Below, one piece after another: positions 52,318-59,428 of a DNA stretch of 64,000 nucleotides. The position numbers and the translations under genes are program-made. The stretch spans positions 423,653 through 487,652 of the forward strand of contig NZ_JACHEX010000001.1 in assembly GCF_014201655.1 (NCBI RefSeq), in the 5' to 3' direction. The stretch is from Thermosipho japonicus (GTDB lineage: Bacteria > Thermotogota > Thermotogae > Thermotogales > Fervidobacteriaceae). The first letter of the stretch is position 1, and every line of letters begins with the position of its first letter. The notes beneath the pieces are model-generated. The model did no database searches and was not told where the DNA came from. It saw only the letters and a program-made list of their open reading frames with translations.

Positions 52318-53613
52318 TTATGGATGTACCCTATATAAAGTTCTAGGAAATGGTATAGCCTCTCTAATATGTTCAAGACCAGCTATCCATGCAATTGTTC
52401 TTTCAACACCAAGTCCAAACCCACTGTGAGGAACCGATCCAAACTTTCTTAAATCTAAATACCAATCGTATGATTCAACAGGAAGGTTAAATTCTTTCAA
52501 TCTTTCAACCAAAAGATCGTAATCATGAATTCTTTGTGAAGCCCCTATTATTTCACCATATCCTTCAGGTGCTATCAAATCATCGCACAATACAACGTCT
52601 GGGTTATCCGGATCTGGCTGCATGTAAAATGCCTTTGCCTTTCTTGGATAATGTGTTACAAATACAGGTTTATCAAATTGCTTTGCTATTTCCGTTTCTT
52701 CATCTCCGCCAAAATCGTCTCCCCACTCAATATCATATCCTTTCTTTTGGAGCATTTTAACAGCCTCTGTATAAGTAATCCTTGGGAAAGGTGGTTCAAT
52801 CTTTTCAAGTTTTGAAATGTCTCTATTTAAAGCTTCAAGATGCTCTCTTGCATTTTCAAGAACGTATTTTACTATATAGCTGACAAGGTTTTCCTGCAAT
52901 TTAAGATTATCCTCATGCTCAAAATATGCAACCTCGGCTTCATTCATCCAAAATTCTATAAGGTGTCTTCTTGTCTTTGACTTTTCGGCCCTAAATGTCG
53001 GCCCTAAATTAAATACTCTCCCAAGAGCCATACATGCAGCCTCTAAATAAAGCTGCCCAGTTTGTGCAAGATACACCTTTCCATAGTCAAAATAATCTAT
53101 CTCAAAAAGGTTACCTGCAGATTCACCGATTGCACCAGTGAAAATAGGTGTATCAACCTGAACAAAATCATTTTCCCAATAGAATTTTCTAATAGCTTTT
53201 AAAACTGCATCCCTTATATTTAAAATATGCATCTGTTTTCTAGAGCGAAGCCATAAGTGTCTGTGTTCCATCAAATAATCAATACTATGATCAGGCTTAT
53301 TAATTGGGAAATCTTCCGTTGGAATCTGAACTGGAATTACCTCTTTTGCATGAATCTCCACCCCGCCTGGTGCTCTCTCTTCATTTTTCACCGTTCCTCT
53401 TACAATCAAAGATGATTCCATTCTAAGTTTTCTTGCATTTTTAAAAGTTTCTTCATCAACTGAAGATGCCTCAACAACCACTTGTACTATTCCTGTACCA
53501 TCCCTCATATTAATAAATGCAATTTTTCCACTGCTTCTACTTCTCCAAACCCAACCTCTAAGCTCCACTTCTTTTCCAATATAATCCTTCAGATTTTTAA
53601 TGTATACCCACAC
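52318..53613 (-). CDS. asnS: asparaginyl-tRNA synthetase
   Basis: 431 residues from GTG 53613. Class II synthetase: N-terminal OB fold (KEVELRGWVWRSRSSGKIAF); motif 2 FRAEKSKTRRHLIEFWMNE; motif 3 GFGLGVERTIAWIAGL. The end FPRTLYRVHP is close to AsnRS/AspRS ends. EIIGASQRIHDYD and PRKAKAFYMQPDPD fit AsnRS. GGAGGTGG lies 5 nt before the chosen GTG; the longest-frame GTG (53622) is inside that ribosome site. Charges tRNA-Asn directly, if correctly assigned over archaeal-type AspRS. Confidence 0.9.
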   Translation of the reverse strand: MWVYIKNLKDYIGKEVELRGWVWRSRSSGKIAFINMRDGTGIVQVVVEASSVDEETFKNARKLRMESSLIVRGTVKNEERAPGGVEIHAKEVIPVQIPTEDFPINKPDHSIDYLMEHRHLWLRSRKQMHILNIRDAVLKAIRKFYWENDFVQVDTPIFTGAIGESAGNLFEIDYFDYGKVYLAQTGQLYLEAACMALGRVFNLGPTFRAEKSKTRRHLIEFWMNEAEVAYFEHEDNLKLQENLVSYIVKYVLENAREHLEALNRDISKLEKIEPPFPRITYTEAVKMLQKKGYDIEWGDDFGGDEETEIAKQFDKPVFVTHYPRKAKAFYMQPDPDNPDVVLCDDLIAPEGYGEIIGASQRIHDYDLLVERLKEFNLPVESYDWYLDLRKFGSVPHSGFGLGVERTIAWIAGLEHIREAIPFPRTLYRVHP

Positions 53614-53637
53614 AAAATCCACCTCCCATTATTTTTC

Positions 53638-54360
53638 TCACCAAGGCCTTCTTCCAAGTGCGTTTTCATATCCATCCAATATATCTTTAGCAAATCTTAA
53701 AATCTCTTGGTCATCTGAAAAAACTAAAAGTCCAGATTCAATAAACGGTTCATTTACATGTATTTTTTTCTCGTCTGAAAGCTTAACAATTGAATTTTTT
53801 AGAAGTTTCTTTCTTATACCTTCCACATCAACATTTGTTATTTTCCAAGATAACTTTATACTATCAACATATTTTCCAATCTCATCATTTAAAAATACGC
53901 TTCCTTTATACCCTAACTCATTTAATAAAGTTTTTTTTACTTCACTATCAACAACAATTGGGTAAGTTGCATCTCTTGTATTCAAAGACACAACAACTTC
54001 CTTATCAAGGATTGTACCATCAAATATTGGAATCACACCAGCCGTTGCAAGACCTCTTGCAAAAAGAGAATATACATGGGCTGTAATGAATGCCGAGATA
54101 TTTACTCTATTTAAAGGATCCTTGTCATCCTTACTTAATGTATCTAAAGCACCAACAACATACGCATTATATCCTTGTTGTTTTAAAAGATACCCTGCAG
54201 CAAGTCCTGCATCATATGAAAGAGTTAGGTCACCAAGGCTTCCAAGGCATAAAAGCGAAACATCTTTTAATATCTCATCTAAAGGTATTTTTGCAATGTT
54301 AGCCGGAAATAATGTCTGAAAAATAATTAGAAAGAGCAACATAAACACCATCTTCATCAT
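53638..54360 (-). CDS. exported GH3-like protein, degenerate
   Basis: About 240 residues from ATG 54360 (starts at 54357, 54351 or 54342 also possible). Signal peptide MMKMVFMLLFLIIFQTLFP. The layout LCLGSLGDLTLSYDAGLAAGYLLK, then NRVNISAFITAHVYSLFARGLATAGVIP and TLLNELGYKGSVFLNDE is the order of the GH3 (NagZ) N-terminal TIM barrel, with the last segment matching L-R-x-E-L-G-F-x-G-x-x-x-S-D-D. The KHFPG(H)G motif is missing and length is well below NagZ (~340). Possibly a non-catalytic descendant. It overlaps the HAD gene by about 60 nt. Confidence 0.6.
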   Translation of the reverse strand: MMKMVFMLLFLIIFQTLFPANIAKIPLDEILKDVSLLCLGSLGDLTLSYDAGLAAGYLLKQQGYNAYVVGALDTLSKDDKDPLNRVNISAFITAHVYSLFARGLATAGVIPIFDGTILDKEVVVSLNTRDATYPIVVDSEVKKTLLNELGYKGSVFLNDEIGKYVDSIKLSWKITNVDVEGIRKKLLKNSIVKLSDEKKIHVNEPFIESGLLVFSDDQEILRFAKDILDGYENALGRRPW

Positions 54361-55099
54361 TCGATGGCGCAATATAATCTGCCTCCTTTTTAAGTTCTTC
54401 AATAGCGTTTCCTACTGCCACTGAAAAATCGGCCATTTTAAACATTCCAATATCATTGTGATTATCACCAAAAACAACTATCTTTTGATCTCTGCAGTTT
54501 AACTTATCTATTAAATACTTTAAGGCTTCTGCCTTATTTACATTCTTTGGAACTATATCCAAAAATATATTCATGCTTTTAAATATATCAACGTTTAAAT
54601 TCATTTTATCAAGTTCATCCTTTACATTATCTAGTACTTTTTCATCTGCTATGGAAAGTATTTTGGTGGGAAGTTTTTCTTTTGATAGTTTTACTAGATC
54701 TTCTACTATAAAATATTCTACATCTGCATGTCTAGCATAAGACTTTATATATTCATTATCCTCTTCTCCATATAATTTATCATCAACATATATTTGCCTA
54801 TGTAGAGATTTTCCACGTAAAAACTCTATTATTTTCTTTGTTGACTCAAAATCTACACTTTTTTCAAATACCACACCTTTTTCTGGTATCCATACCATCC
54901 CACCATTGTATGCAATAACTGGAAAATCTTTTCCAAAAAATTTTCTTAAAAACTTTTTTACCGAAACAAGCATTCTACCACTTGCAAATATTACTGTGTG
55001 GTCATTTCTTTCAAGACTTTTAATTGCAACTACTGTTTCTTGAGAAACTGTATAATCACTCTTTAAAAGTGTTCCATCTATATCAAAAACGAATACCAT
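54299..55099 (-). CDS. HAD-superfamily phosphatase, Cof subfamily
   Basis: 266 residues. FDIDGTLLKSDYTVS (motif I, nucleophile Asp and acid Asp), FASGRMLVSVKKFL (motif II region), KAEALKYLIDKL (Lys of motif III) and VVFGDNHNDIGMFKMADFSVAVGNA (motif IV). The Cof-type cap domain lies between. Such enzymes act on sugar phosphates and cofactors. The start overlaps the mgsA stop by 1 nt (TAATG), so it is coupled to methylglyoxal synthase. Confidence 0.92.
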   Translation of the reverse strand: MVFVFDIDGTLLKSDYTVSQETVVAIKSLERNDHTVIFASGRMLVSVKKFLRKFFGKDFPVIAYNGGMVWIPEKGVVFEKSVDFESTKKIIEFLRGKSLHRQIYVDDKLYGEEDNEYIKSYARHADVEYFIVEDLVKLSKEKLPTKILSIADEKVLDNVKDELDKMNLNVDIFKSMNIFLDIVPKNVNKAEALKYLIDKLNCRDQKIVVFGDNHNDIGMFKMADFSVAVGNAIEELKKEADYIAPSNDEDGVYVALSNYFSDIISG

Positions 55100-55485
55100 T
55101 ATTCTCCCCCTTCAAGTTTTCTTTTTATCTCTAAAACTAACCCTTCTGCAGTAGCAAGATTTGTCGCAAGCGGAATATTGTGAACATCACATACCCTCAA
55201 AAGTGCTGAAACATCTGGTTCATGAGGTTGTGCGGTAAGCGGATCTCTTAAAAAAATAACAAAATCAATCTCACCATTTACTATAAGTGAACCAATCTGT
55301 AAATCTCCTCCGTACGGACCTGACTCAAGCTTTGTAACCTTTAAACCTATCTTTTGTTCAATAATCTTTCCAGTACTTTTTGTAGCATAAAGCTTGCATT
55401 TTTCAAAGACACTTTTCCATTCTTTGACAAACATTGCAAGGTCAAGTTTTTTGTTATCATGAGCAATTAATGCTACATTTAGCAT
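55099..55485 (-). CDS. mgsA: methylglyoxal synthase
   Basis: 128 residues from ATG 55485. It converts dihydroxyacetone phosphate to methylglyoxal, a bypass that releases phosphate. [11 protein letters not shown] (His9), [14 protein letters not shown] (catalytic Asp61) and [13 protein letters not shown] (Asp81 and phosphate-binding residues) match the family. GAGGTGAAAATT precedes ATG; the longer frame start (55494) is inside that ribosome site. Divergent from the MFS sugar transporter, sharing the palindromic promoter region, and coupled to a HAD phosphatase. Confidence 0.96.
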   Translation of the reverse strand: MLNVALIAHDNKKLDLAMFVKEWKSVFEKCKLYATKSTGKIIEQKIGLKVTKLESGPYGGDLQIGSLIVNGEIDFVIFLRDPLTAQPHEPDVSALLRVCDVHNIPLATNLATAEGLVLEIKRKLEGGE

Positions 55486-55513
55486 AATTTTCACCTCTTT
55501 TTACTTGTTTACA

Positions 55514-55543
55514 ATTATTATATCACAGCTGTGATATAATAAT
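55514..55543. promoter_or_regulatory. 30-bp perfect palindrome containing divergent extended -10 promoters
   Basis: Arms ATTATTATATCACAG and CTGTGATATAATAAT form an uninterrupted perfect palindrome. Each arm read outward contains TGATATAAT, an extended -10: TATAAT at 55535-55540 (+) and at 55522-55517 (-), 12 nt apart. Each is about 30 nt from its start codon (GTG 55570; ATG 55485). Neither has a consensus -35. It may also be an operator or form a cruciform. Confidence 0.7.
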
Positions 55544-55569
55544 ATAGAATTTTTCAAAGGGGGGATTGT

Positions 55570-56820
55570 GTGAAAAACTATAAAAAGCTGTTTTTACTAG
55601 GTTTTGGTTTTTTTGGAATAAGTATCGTCTGGCCGTTGTATAACGCCTATATCCCAATTTTTCTAAAAGATTTCTCCCTTTCATCAACCAGTATCGGTTT
55701 TGTAATGACCATTGACAACATTTTTGCCATATTTATGTTACCTCTTATCGGTGTATTAAGCGATCAAACAAGAACTAGACTTGGAAGGCGTATGCCATAT
55801 ATTTTGATTGGTGCCCCACTTGGTGCTTTATTTTTCTCATTAATTCCATTTGCTAGAGAAATGCATCTTCTGTGGTTTTTCATGCTGAATATTATTTTTA
55901 TGAACTTTTTTATGGCCCTTTTTAGATCCCCTGTTATAGCACTTATGCCAGATATAACTCCTCCAAAGTATAGAAGTCAAGCAAATGGAATAATTAATTT
56001 CATGGGCGGGCTTGGCGCACTTCTTGCATATTTTGCAGGAAAACCACTCTATGACAAAAATTATGCTTTACCATTTTGGCTTGGTGCACTAATAATGCTA
56101 ATTGCACTAATGCTTGTTGTAGTATTTATAAAAGAAGACGAAAAGTACAAAATTAAAGAAGATAAGAAAAAGAAAATAGGCAACGTCTTTTCAAAAAGTT
56201 TTTCAGAGTTAAAGGTAAATCTAAAGGAAGTATTTTTATCAAAAGAAAAAAGTCTTTTGATGATTTTACTTTCCATACTTTTTTGGTTTATAGGATACAA
56301 CGCTCTTGAGACGTTCTTTACAAGTTATGCAAAGTTTAGAATAGGAATTAGCGAAAGTACAGGAGCATTTATACTAGGCTTTTTCTCTCTAACATTTATG
56401 CTCTTTTCCATTCCCGCAGGTTTCATTGGAGCAAAGATTGGAAGAAAAAAGACCATGACAATTGGTCTTTCAATAGTAATACTTATTTCAATCTTATCAA
56501 TTGCAAGTGTAAATATGATAAACAATACAAGTCTTGTAACTCGTTTATTATTTATCTATTTTGCACTTGGCGGAATAGGTTGGGGAATGGTTAACGTAAA
56601 TTCACTTCCAACAGTAGTAGATATGACAACTGAAGAAAAACTGGGGGGTTACACCGGACTTTATTACTTCTTCTCTATGAGTGCGAATATAATTGCACCT
56701 CCACTTGCAGGATTTTTTATAGACATTTTAGGATACGATTCGTTACTTTATTTTTCAATAGCATCATTCTTTGTAGCAACTATTACTTTGCAATTTGTTA
56801 GAAGAGGCGATGTTAAATAG
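55570..56820 (+). CDS. MFS sugar transporter, GPH/SLC45-like
   Basis: 416 residues, twelve predicted spans. GVLSDQTRTRLGRRMPYILIG between TM2 and TM3 is the strongest mark of the sucrose/melibiose-type (GPH/SLC45) families. A charged cytoplasmic loop (KEDEKYKIKEDKKKKIGNVFSK) separates the halves. It probably takes up an oligosaccharide with a cation. GTG 55570, ribosome site AAAGGGGGGATT, matching the candidate small RNA over 10 nt. Converges on and overlaps the glycosylase gene by 8 nt. Confidence 0.88.
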   Translation: MKNYKKLFLLGFGFFGISIVWPLYNAYIPIFLKDFSLSSTSIGFVMTIDNIFAIFMLPLIGVLSDQTRTRLGRRMPYILIGAPLGALFFSLIPFAREMHLLWFFMLNIIFMNFFMALFRSPVIALMPDITPPKYRSQANGIINFMGGLGALLAYFAGKPLYDKNYALPFWLGALIMLIALMLVVVFIKEDEKYKIKEDKKKKIGNVFSKSFSELKVNLKEVFLSKEKSLLMILLSILFWFIGYNALETFFTSYAKFRIGISESTGAFILGFFSLTFMLFSIPAGFIGAKIGRKKTMTIGLSIVILISILSIASVNMINNTSLVTRLLFIYFALGGIGWGMVNVNSLPTVVDMTTEEKLGGYTGLYYFFSMSANIIAPPLAGFFIDILGYDSLLYFSIASFFVATITLQFVRRGDVK

Positions 56821-57445
56821 ATTTTTTACAATTATCGGAAATTTTACACTCACTGCAAATGGGATTTTTCCTACAAACCGCTTTAGAGTGTTCAACAATC
56901 AATCCATGAAGTTCTTGAAATAATTTGACATCTTTAGGATAATTTTCGTAGAAAAGACTTTGAACATCATCGTACTCTGACAAATTAATACCATACATCC
57001 TTTTTAAAAGCCTTTTTGTATAAGCATCAACAACAAAAACTGGTATTTCAAATGCATAAAGCAAAATGGAATCGGCCGTTTCCTTGCCGATTCCATTTAT
57101 TTTCAAAAGCTTTTCTCGAAGATTTTTTAATCCTTTTATCTTAGAAAGCTCAAAATCATATTCTTTAAGAAATGAAAGTAAATTCTTTAACCGCCTTGCT
57201 TTTAAGTTATAAAACCCAGCCGGTTTAATTAACTCTGCTAAATAGTCAACTGGCAATTCATACAAATACTCAAGCAAATTTTCTTTAGTTTTATTTTTAT
57301 AAATATTTTCAAGTGCTCTTTCAACATTCCTCCAATTCGTATTTTGAGTTAAAACCGCAGTAACAACTATTTCTTCAGAAGTTCCAGGCCACCACTTTCC
57401 AACATTATCGTATGCTTTTAATAATAATTTATACAAGTCCTTCAA
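56813..57445 (-). CDS. EndoIII-superfamily DNA glycosylase, 3-methyladenine (MagIII)-like
   Basis: 210 residues from TTG 57445 (GGAGGTA upstream). The helix-hairpin-helix INGIGKETADSILLYAFEIP, then VVDAYTKRL with catalytic Asp140. The lysine nucleophile of EndoIII is replaced by Glu122 (GKET where EndoIII has GRKT), as in MagIII-type alkyl-base glycosylases. C-terminal [4Fe-4S] cysteines: C191, C197, C200, C206 (C-x5-C-x2-C-x5-C). Removes damaged bases, without AP-lyase activity if the assignment holds. It contains a strong hairpin on the opposite strand. Follows ridA after 2 nt. Confidence 0.88.
   Translation of the reverse strand: MKDLYKLLLKAYDNVGKWWPGTSEEIVVTAVLTQNTNWRNVERALENIYKNKTKENLLEYLYELPVDYLAELIKPAGFYNLKARRLKNLLSFLKEYDFELSKIKGLKNLREKLLKINGIGKETADSILLYAFEIPVFVVDAYTKRLLKRMYGINLSEYDDVQSLFYENYPKDVKLFQELHGLIVEHSKAVCRKNPICSECKISDNCKKSI
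57065..57103 (+). terminator. hairpin inside the glycosylase gene, possible antisense terminator
   Basis: 12-bp perfect stem AATGGAATCGGC/GCCGATTCCATT, 9-nt loop, then TATTTTC on the plus strand. It lies 245 nt after the MFS stop. Weak T-tract; could equally be a chance result of the INGIGKETADSI codons. Confidence 0.3.
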
Positions 57446-57447
57446 TA

Positions 57448-57822
57448 TTATACCTCCGCTACTGCCTCTATCTCTATATCTGAATCTTTTGGTAGATTTG
57501 AAACTTCAACTACCGCTCTTGCGGGTTTGTGACCATTTAAAAGCTTCTCATATATTTCATTAAATTCAGAAAATTTTGACATATCCCTTATATACACATT
57601 AACTTTAACCAACTTATCAAGGCTACTTCCTGCTTCTTTTAATATATTTTCCATATTTTTTATAATAACTTCCGTTGCACGTTTTATATCCCCTTTTATC
57701 AATTCACCCGTTTCAACAACTATTGGAAGTTGTCCTGATACAAAAACAAAACCATTACTTTTTACAGCTATTGAATAAGGTCCTACTGCCTTTGGTGCAT
57801 TACTTGGATTAATAAACTCCAT
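57448..57822 (-). CDS. ridA: RidA-family imine deaminase
   Basis: 124 residues from ATG 57822. NPSNAPKAVGPYSIAVKSNGFVFVSGQLP is the RidA start, GDIKRATEVIIKNMENILKEAGSSLDKLVKVNVYIRDMSKF its centre, and PARAVVEVSNLPKDSDIEIEAVAEV its close, with the substrate-binding Arg in ARAVVEV. It hydrolyses reactive enamines/imines from PLP enzymes. The longer frame from 57957 is discarded because it is unlike the family and lacks a ribosome site, whereas GGGGAGGTGGG precedes ATG 57822. Confidence 0.95.
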   Translation of the reverse strand: MEFINPSNAPKAVGPYSIAVKSNGFVFVSGQLPIVVETGELIKGDIKRATEVIIKNMENILKEAGSSLDKLVKVNVYIRDMSKFSEFNEIYEKLLNGHKPARAVVEVSNLPKDSDIEIEAVAEV

Positions 57823-57853
57823 TTTCCCACCTCCCCTAATTTTTTCCAAGAAA

Positions 57854-57876
57854 ATTATAACACATAGTGATATAAT
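57854..57876. promoter_or_regulatory. inverted-repeat divergent promoter, ridA / TM0106-family nuclease
   Basis: Arms ATTATAACAC and GTGATATAAT match at 9 of 10 positions with a 3-nt centre. Outward TATAAT elements lie at 57871-57876 (+) and 57859-57854 (-), 11 nt apart, each with a TGn extension. Same half-site as the 55514 palindrome. Confidence 0.65.
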
Positions 57877-57910
57877 TATTTTTGAAATATTTTTTAGATT
57901 GGAGGATATA

Positions 57911-59110
57911 ATGCAATTTTGCGTTTCAAAAATCAGAACCCTTTTATTTTGTCCCAAAAAATTCCTTAATGAATCAAAAGAAGAAGTTTTTCATGACCCT
58001 TATCTTGAAAAAAAGACAAAAAAAGTAATTAAAAACGGTGGAAAAATTAAAAAGGGAATTTTATCTACAAGACTTTTTAATTTTGAGCTTATTGCTTCAA
58101 ATGTAGAAGTAATTTCTAATAACATTGAAATTTTTATCATTTCTCATAGAAATGGTAAAAAACTCTACCAATATCATTACATAGAAGCTGCTGCATATGG
58201 ATATATTTTTTCAAAATACACAGAAAAGAAAATAAATGTTATCTTTAAAAGCAAATATTACAACATAACAATGCCCTGGAAAAAATATCTAAAAGATTTT
58301 ATTGATATAGTTGAAGAATTAAAAAATTACAAAGAAATAAGCCCCAGGATAAACCCCGAATGTAAATTTTGCAAATATAACCTTGAATGCACAAACATCC
58401 TAATTAAAGAAAAAAATCTTTCACTACTTCGTGGAATTGGTAGTGCAAAACTGGAAAAATTATTTGAGCATAACATTTTCACGTTAGATGATCTAATAAA
58501 AAACAAAGAGGTAGTTGAGAATATATTTGGAGAAAAAGGAAAAAGATTAATACTGCAAGCAACCGCTTTTATTGAAAATAAGCCTATTTTAATCTCAAAA
58601 GTTGAAAGATTAAAAAACGGAATATTCTTAGATATTGAAAGCTATCACGATTTTCATTTTTTGTTTGGAATTTTAAAAGATAATGAATATATTCCATTTT
58701 TTTCTTACAAAAAAGAAGATGAAGAAAAAACTTTTCTACAGCTAATAGACTTTTTAATAAAACAAAACGCTCCAATTTACCATTATTTTAACTATGAACC
58801 AATTCAAATTAAAAAACTTGCCACAAAATACAAAGTGAAAAATAAAGTCAAATTTGAATTTATTGATATATACAAAATAATATCTAATAGTTTAGCAATA
58901 CCAACAATTTCTTACTCGCTAAAAGTTCTAGCAAAATACTTTGGATTTGAGTGGAGAACAAATTTAAATGGGAGTAGCGTCATACAAAAATTTGAAGAAT
59001 ACAAAAAGTCAAAAGACAAAAAAATACTAAAAGAAATATTAATGTATAACGAAGATGACGTTAAAGCAACCAAACTATTATTTGATATTGTTAACCAATT
59101 TTCAAAATAG
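57911..59110 (+). CDS. TM0106-family RecB-like nuclease with RNase H-like domain
   Basis: 399 residues from ATG 57911. N-terminal RecB/Cas4-like part: LLFCPKKFLNES (first Cys, Cys14) and CKFCKYNLECTN (three cysteines), a likely iron-sulphur set. LLRGIGSAKLEKLFEHNIFTLDDLI is a helix-hairpin-helix. The C-terminal part is DEDD/RNase H-like: FLDIES, YHYFNYEPIQIKKL, YNEDDVKATKLL. Known only as a putative nuclease family. SD TTGGAGGA. No CRISPR array or cas genes nearby. Its promoter is shared back-to-back with ridA. Confidence 0.88.
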   Translation: MQFCVSKIRTLLFCPKKFLNESKEEVFHDPYLEKKTKKVIKNGGKIKKGILSTRLFNFELIASNVEVISNNIEIFIISHRNGKKLYQYHYIEAAAYGYIFSKYTEKKINVIFKSKYYNITMPWKKYLKDFIDIVEELKNYKEISPRINPECKFCKYNLECTNILIKEKNLSLLRGIGSAKLEKLFEHNIFTLDDLIKNKEVVENIFGEKGKRLILQATAFIENKPILISKVERLKNGIFLDIESYHDFHFLFGILKDNEYIPFFSYKKEDEEKTFLQLIDFLIKQNAPIYHYFNYEPIQIKKLATKYKVKNKVKFEFIDIYKIISNSLAIPTISYSLKVLAKYFGFEWRTNLNGSSVIQKFEEYKKSKDKKILKEILMYNEDDVKATKLLFDIVNQFSK

Positions 59111-59277
59111 TTTTTCTCTCTGATAAATATGTTAACGTATTTATTAATGAAGATAAATGGAATTTTATTAAAATTTTCACAAAAATATAGAAAAATATCA
59201 GAATTTTAACATTTTTTAGAGAATGTTTTATATTACTTAATCTTAACTTTTTTAACCTAATCTTTGTTTTAGATGTG

Positions 59278-59306
59278 TTGAGATGTAACAATTGCTATGT
59301 TATCTT
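59278..59306 (+). promoter_or_regulatory. promoter of the candidate small RNA
   Basis: TTGAGA (59278-59283), 17-nt spacer, TATCTT (59301-59306). Predicted start about 59311-59314. The rest of the gap between 59111 and 59278 is AT-rich with nothing clear in it. Confidence 0.55.
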
Positions 59307-59310
59307 ATAA

Positions 59311-59393
59311 GCAGAGCAGCGACCCCCTATCCCCCCTTGGAACCATTTTCCAAGAAATAGGCCCCAGATTGAAAAATCTGGGGCTTTATTTTT
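59311..59393 (+). ncRNA. candidate trans-acting small RNA with C-rich seed
   Basis: About 83 nt, in order: a 5' segment GCAGAGCAGCGA; an unpaired CCCCCTATCCCCC (59323-59335); a hairpin CTTGGAA/TTCCAAG with 5-nt loop; a spacer; and a terminator with 10-bp stem GCCCCAGATT/AATCTGGGGC, GAAA loop and TTTATTTTT. A 5' single-stranded seed followed by two hairpins is the usual layout of regulatory RNAs. The C-rich seed is complementary to G-run ribosome sites in this window: 15 nt to 49934-49948, 13 nt to 7910-7922, 10 nt to 55557-55566, 9 nt to 21532-21540. Alternatively it could be an untranslated leader of dnaB. Confidence 0.6.
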
Positions 59394-59394
59394 A

Positions 59395-59403
59395 TGGTAT
59401 AAT
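59395..59403 (+). promoter_or_regulatory. extended -10 promoter of dnaB
   Basis: TGGTATAAT, immediately after the small-RNA terminator; start about 59410, 19 nt before the ATG. No -35. Confidence 0.55.
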
Positions 59404-59428
59404 CTTTTTCGAACAAAGGAGGAAAAGT

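Noticed and set aside
57823..57957. 45-residue N-terminal extension of RidA
   Set aside because: Unlike the family and crossing the divergent promoter; ATG 57822 has a proper ribosome site.
57911..59110. CRISPR-associated Cas4
   Set aside because: Cysteine pattern is similar, but no repeats or cas genes are present and the RNase H-like C-terminus matches the TM0106 family.
59297..59428. In-frame 44-codon N-terminal extension of DnaB
   Set aside because: It crosses the small-RNA candidate and its terminator, has no ribosome site, and is unlike DnaB; a strong AAAGGAGG precedes the ATG at 59429.
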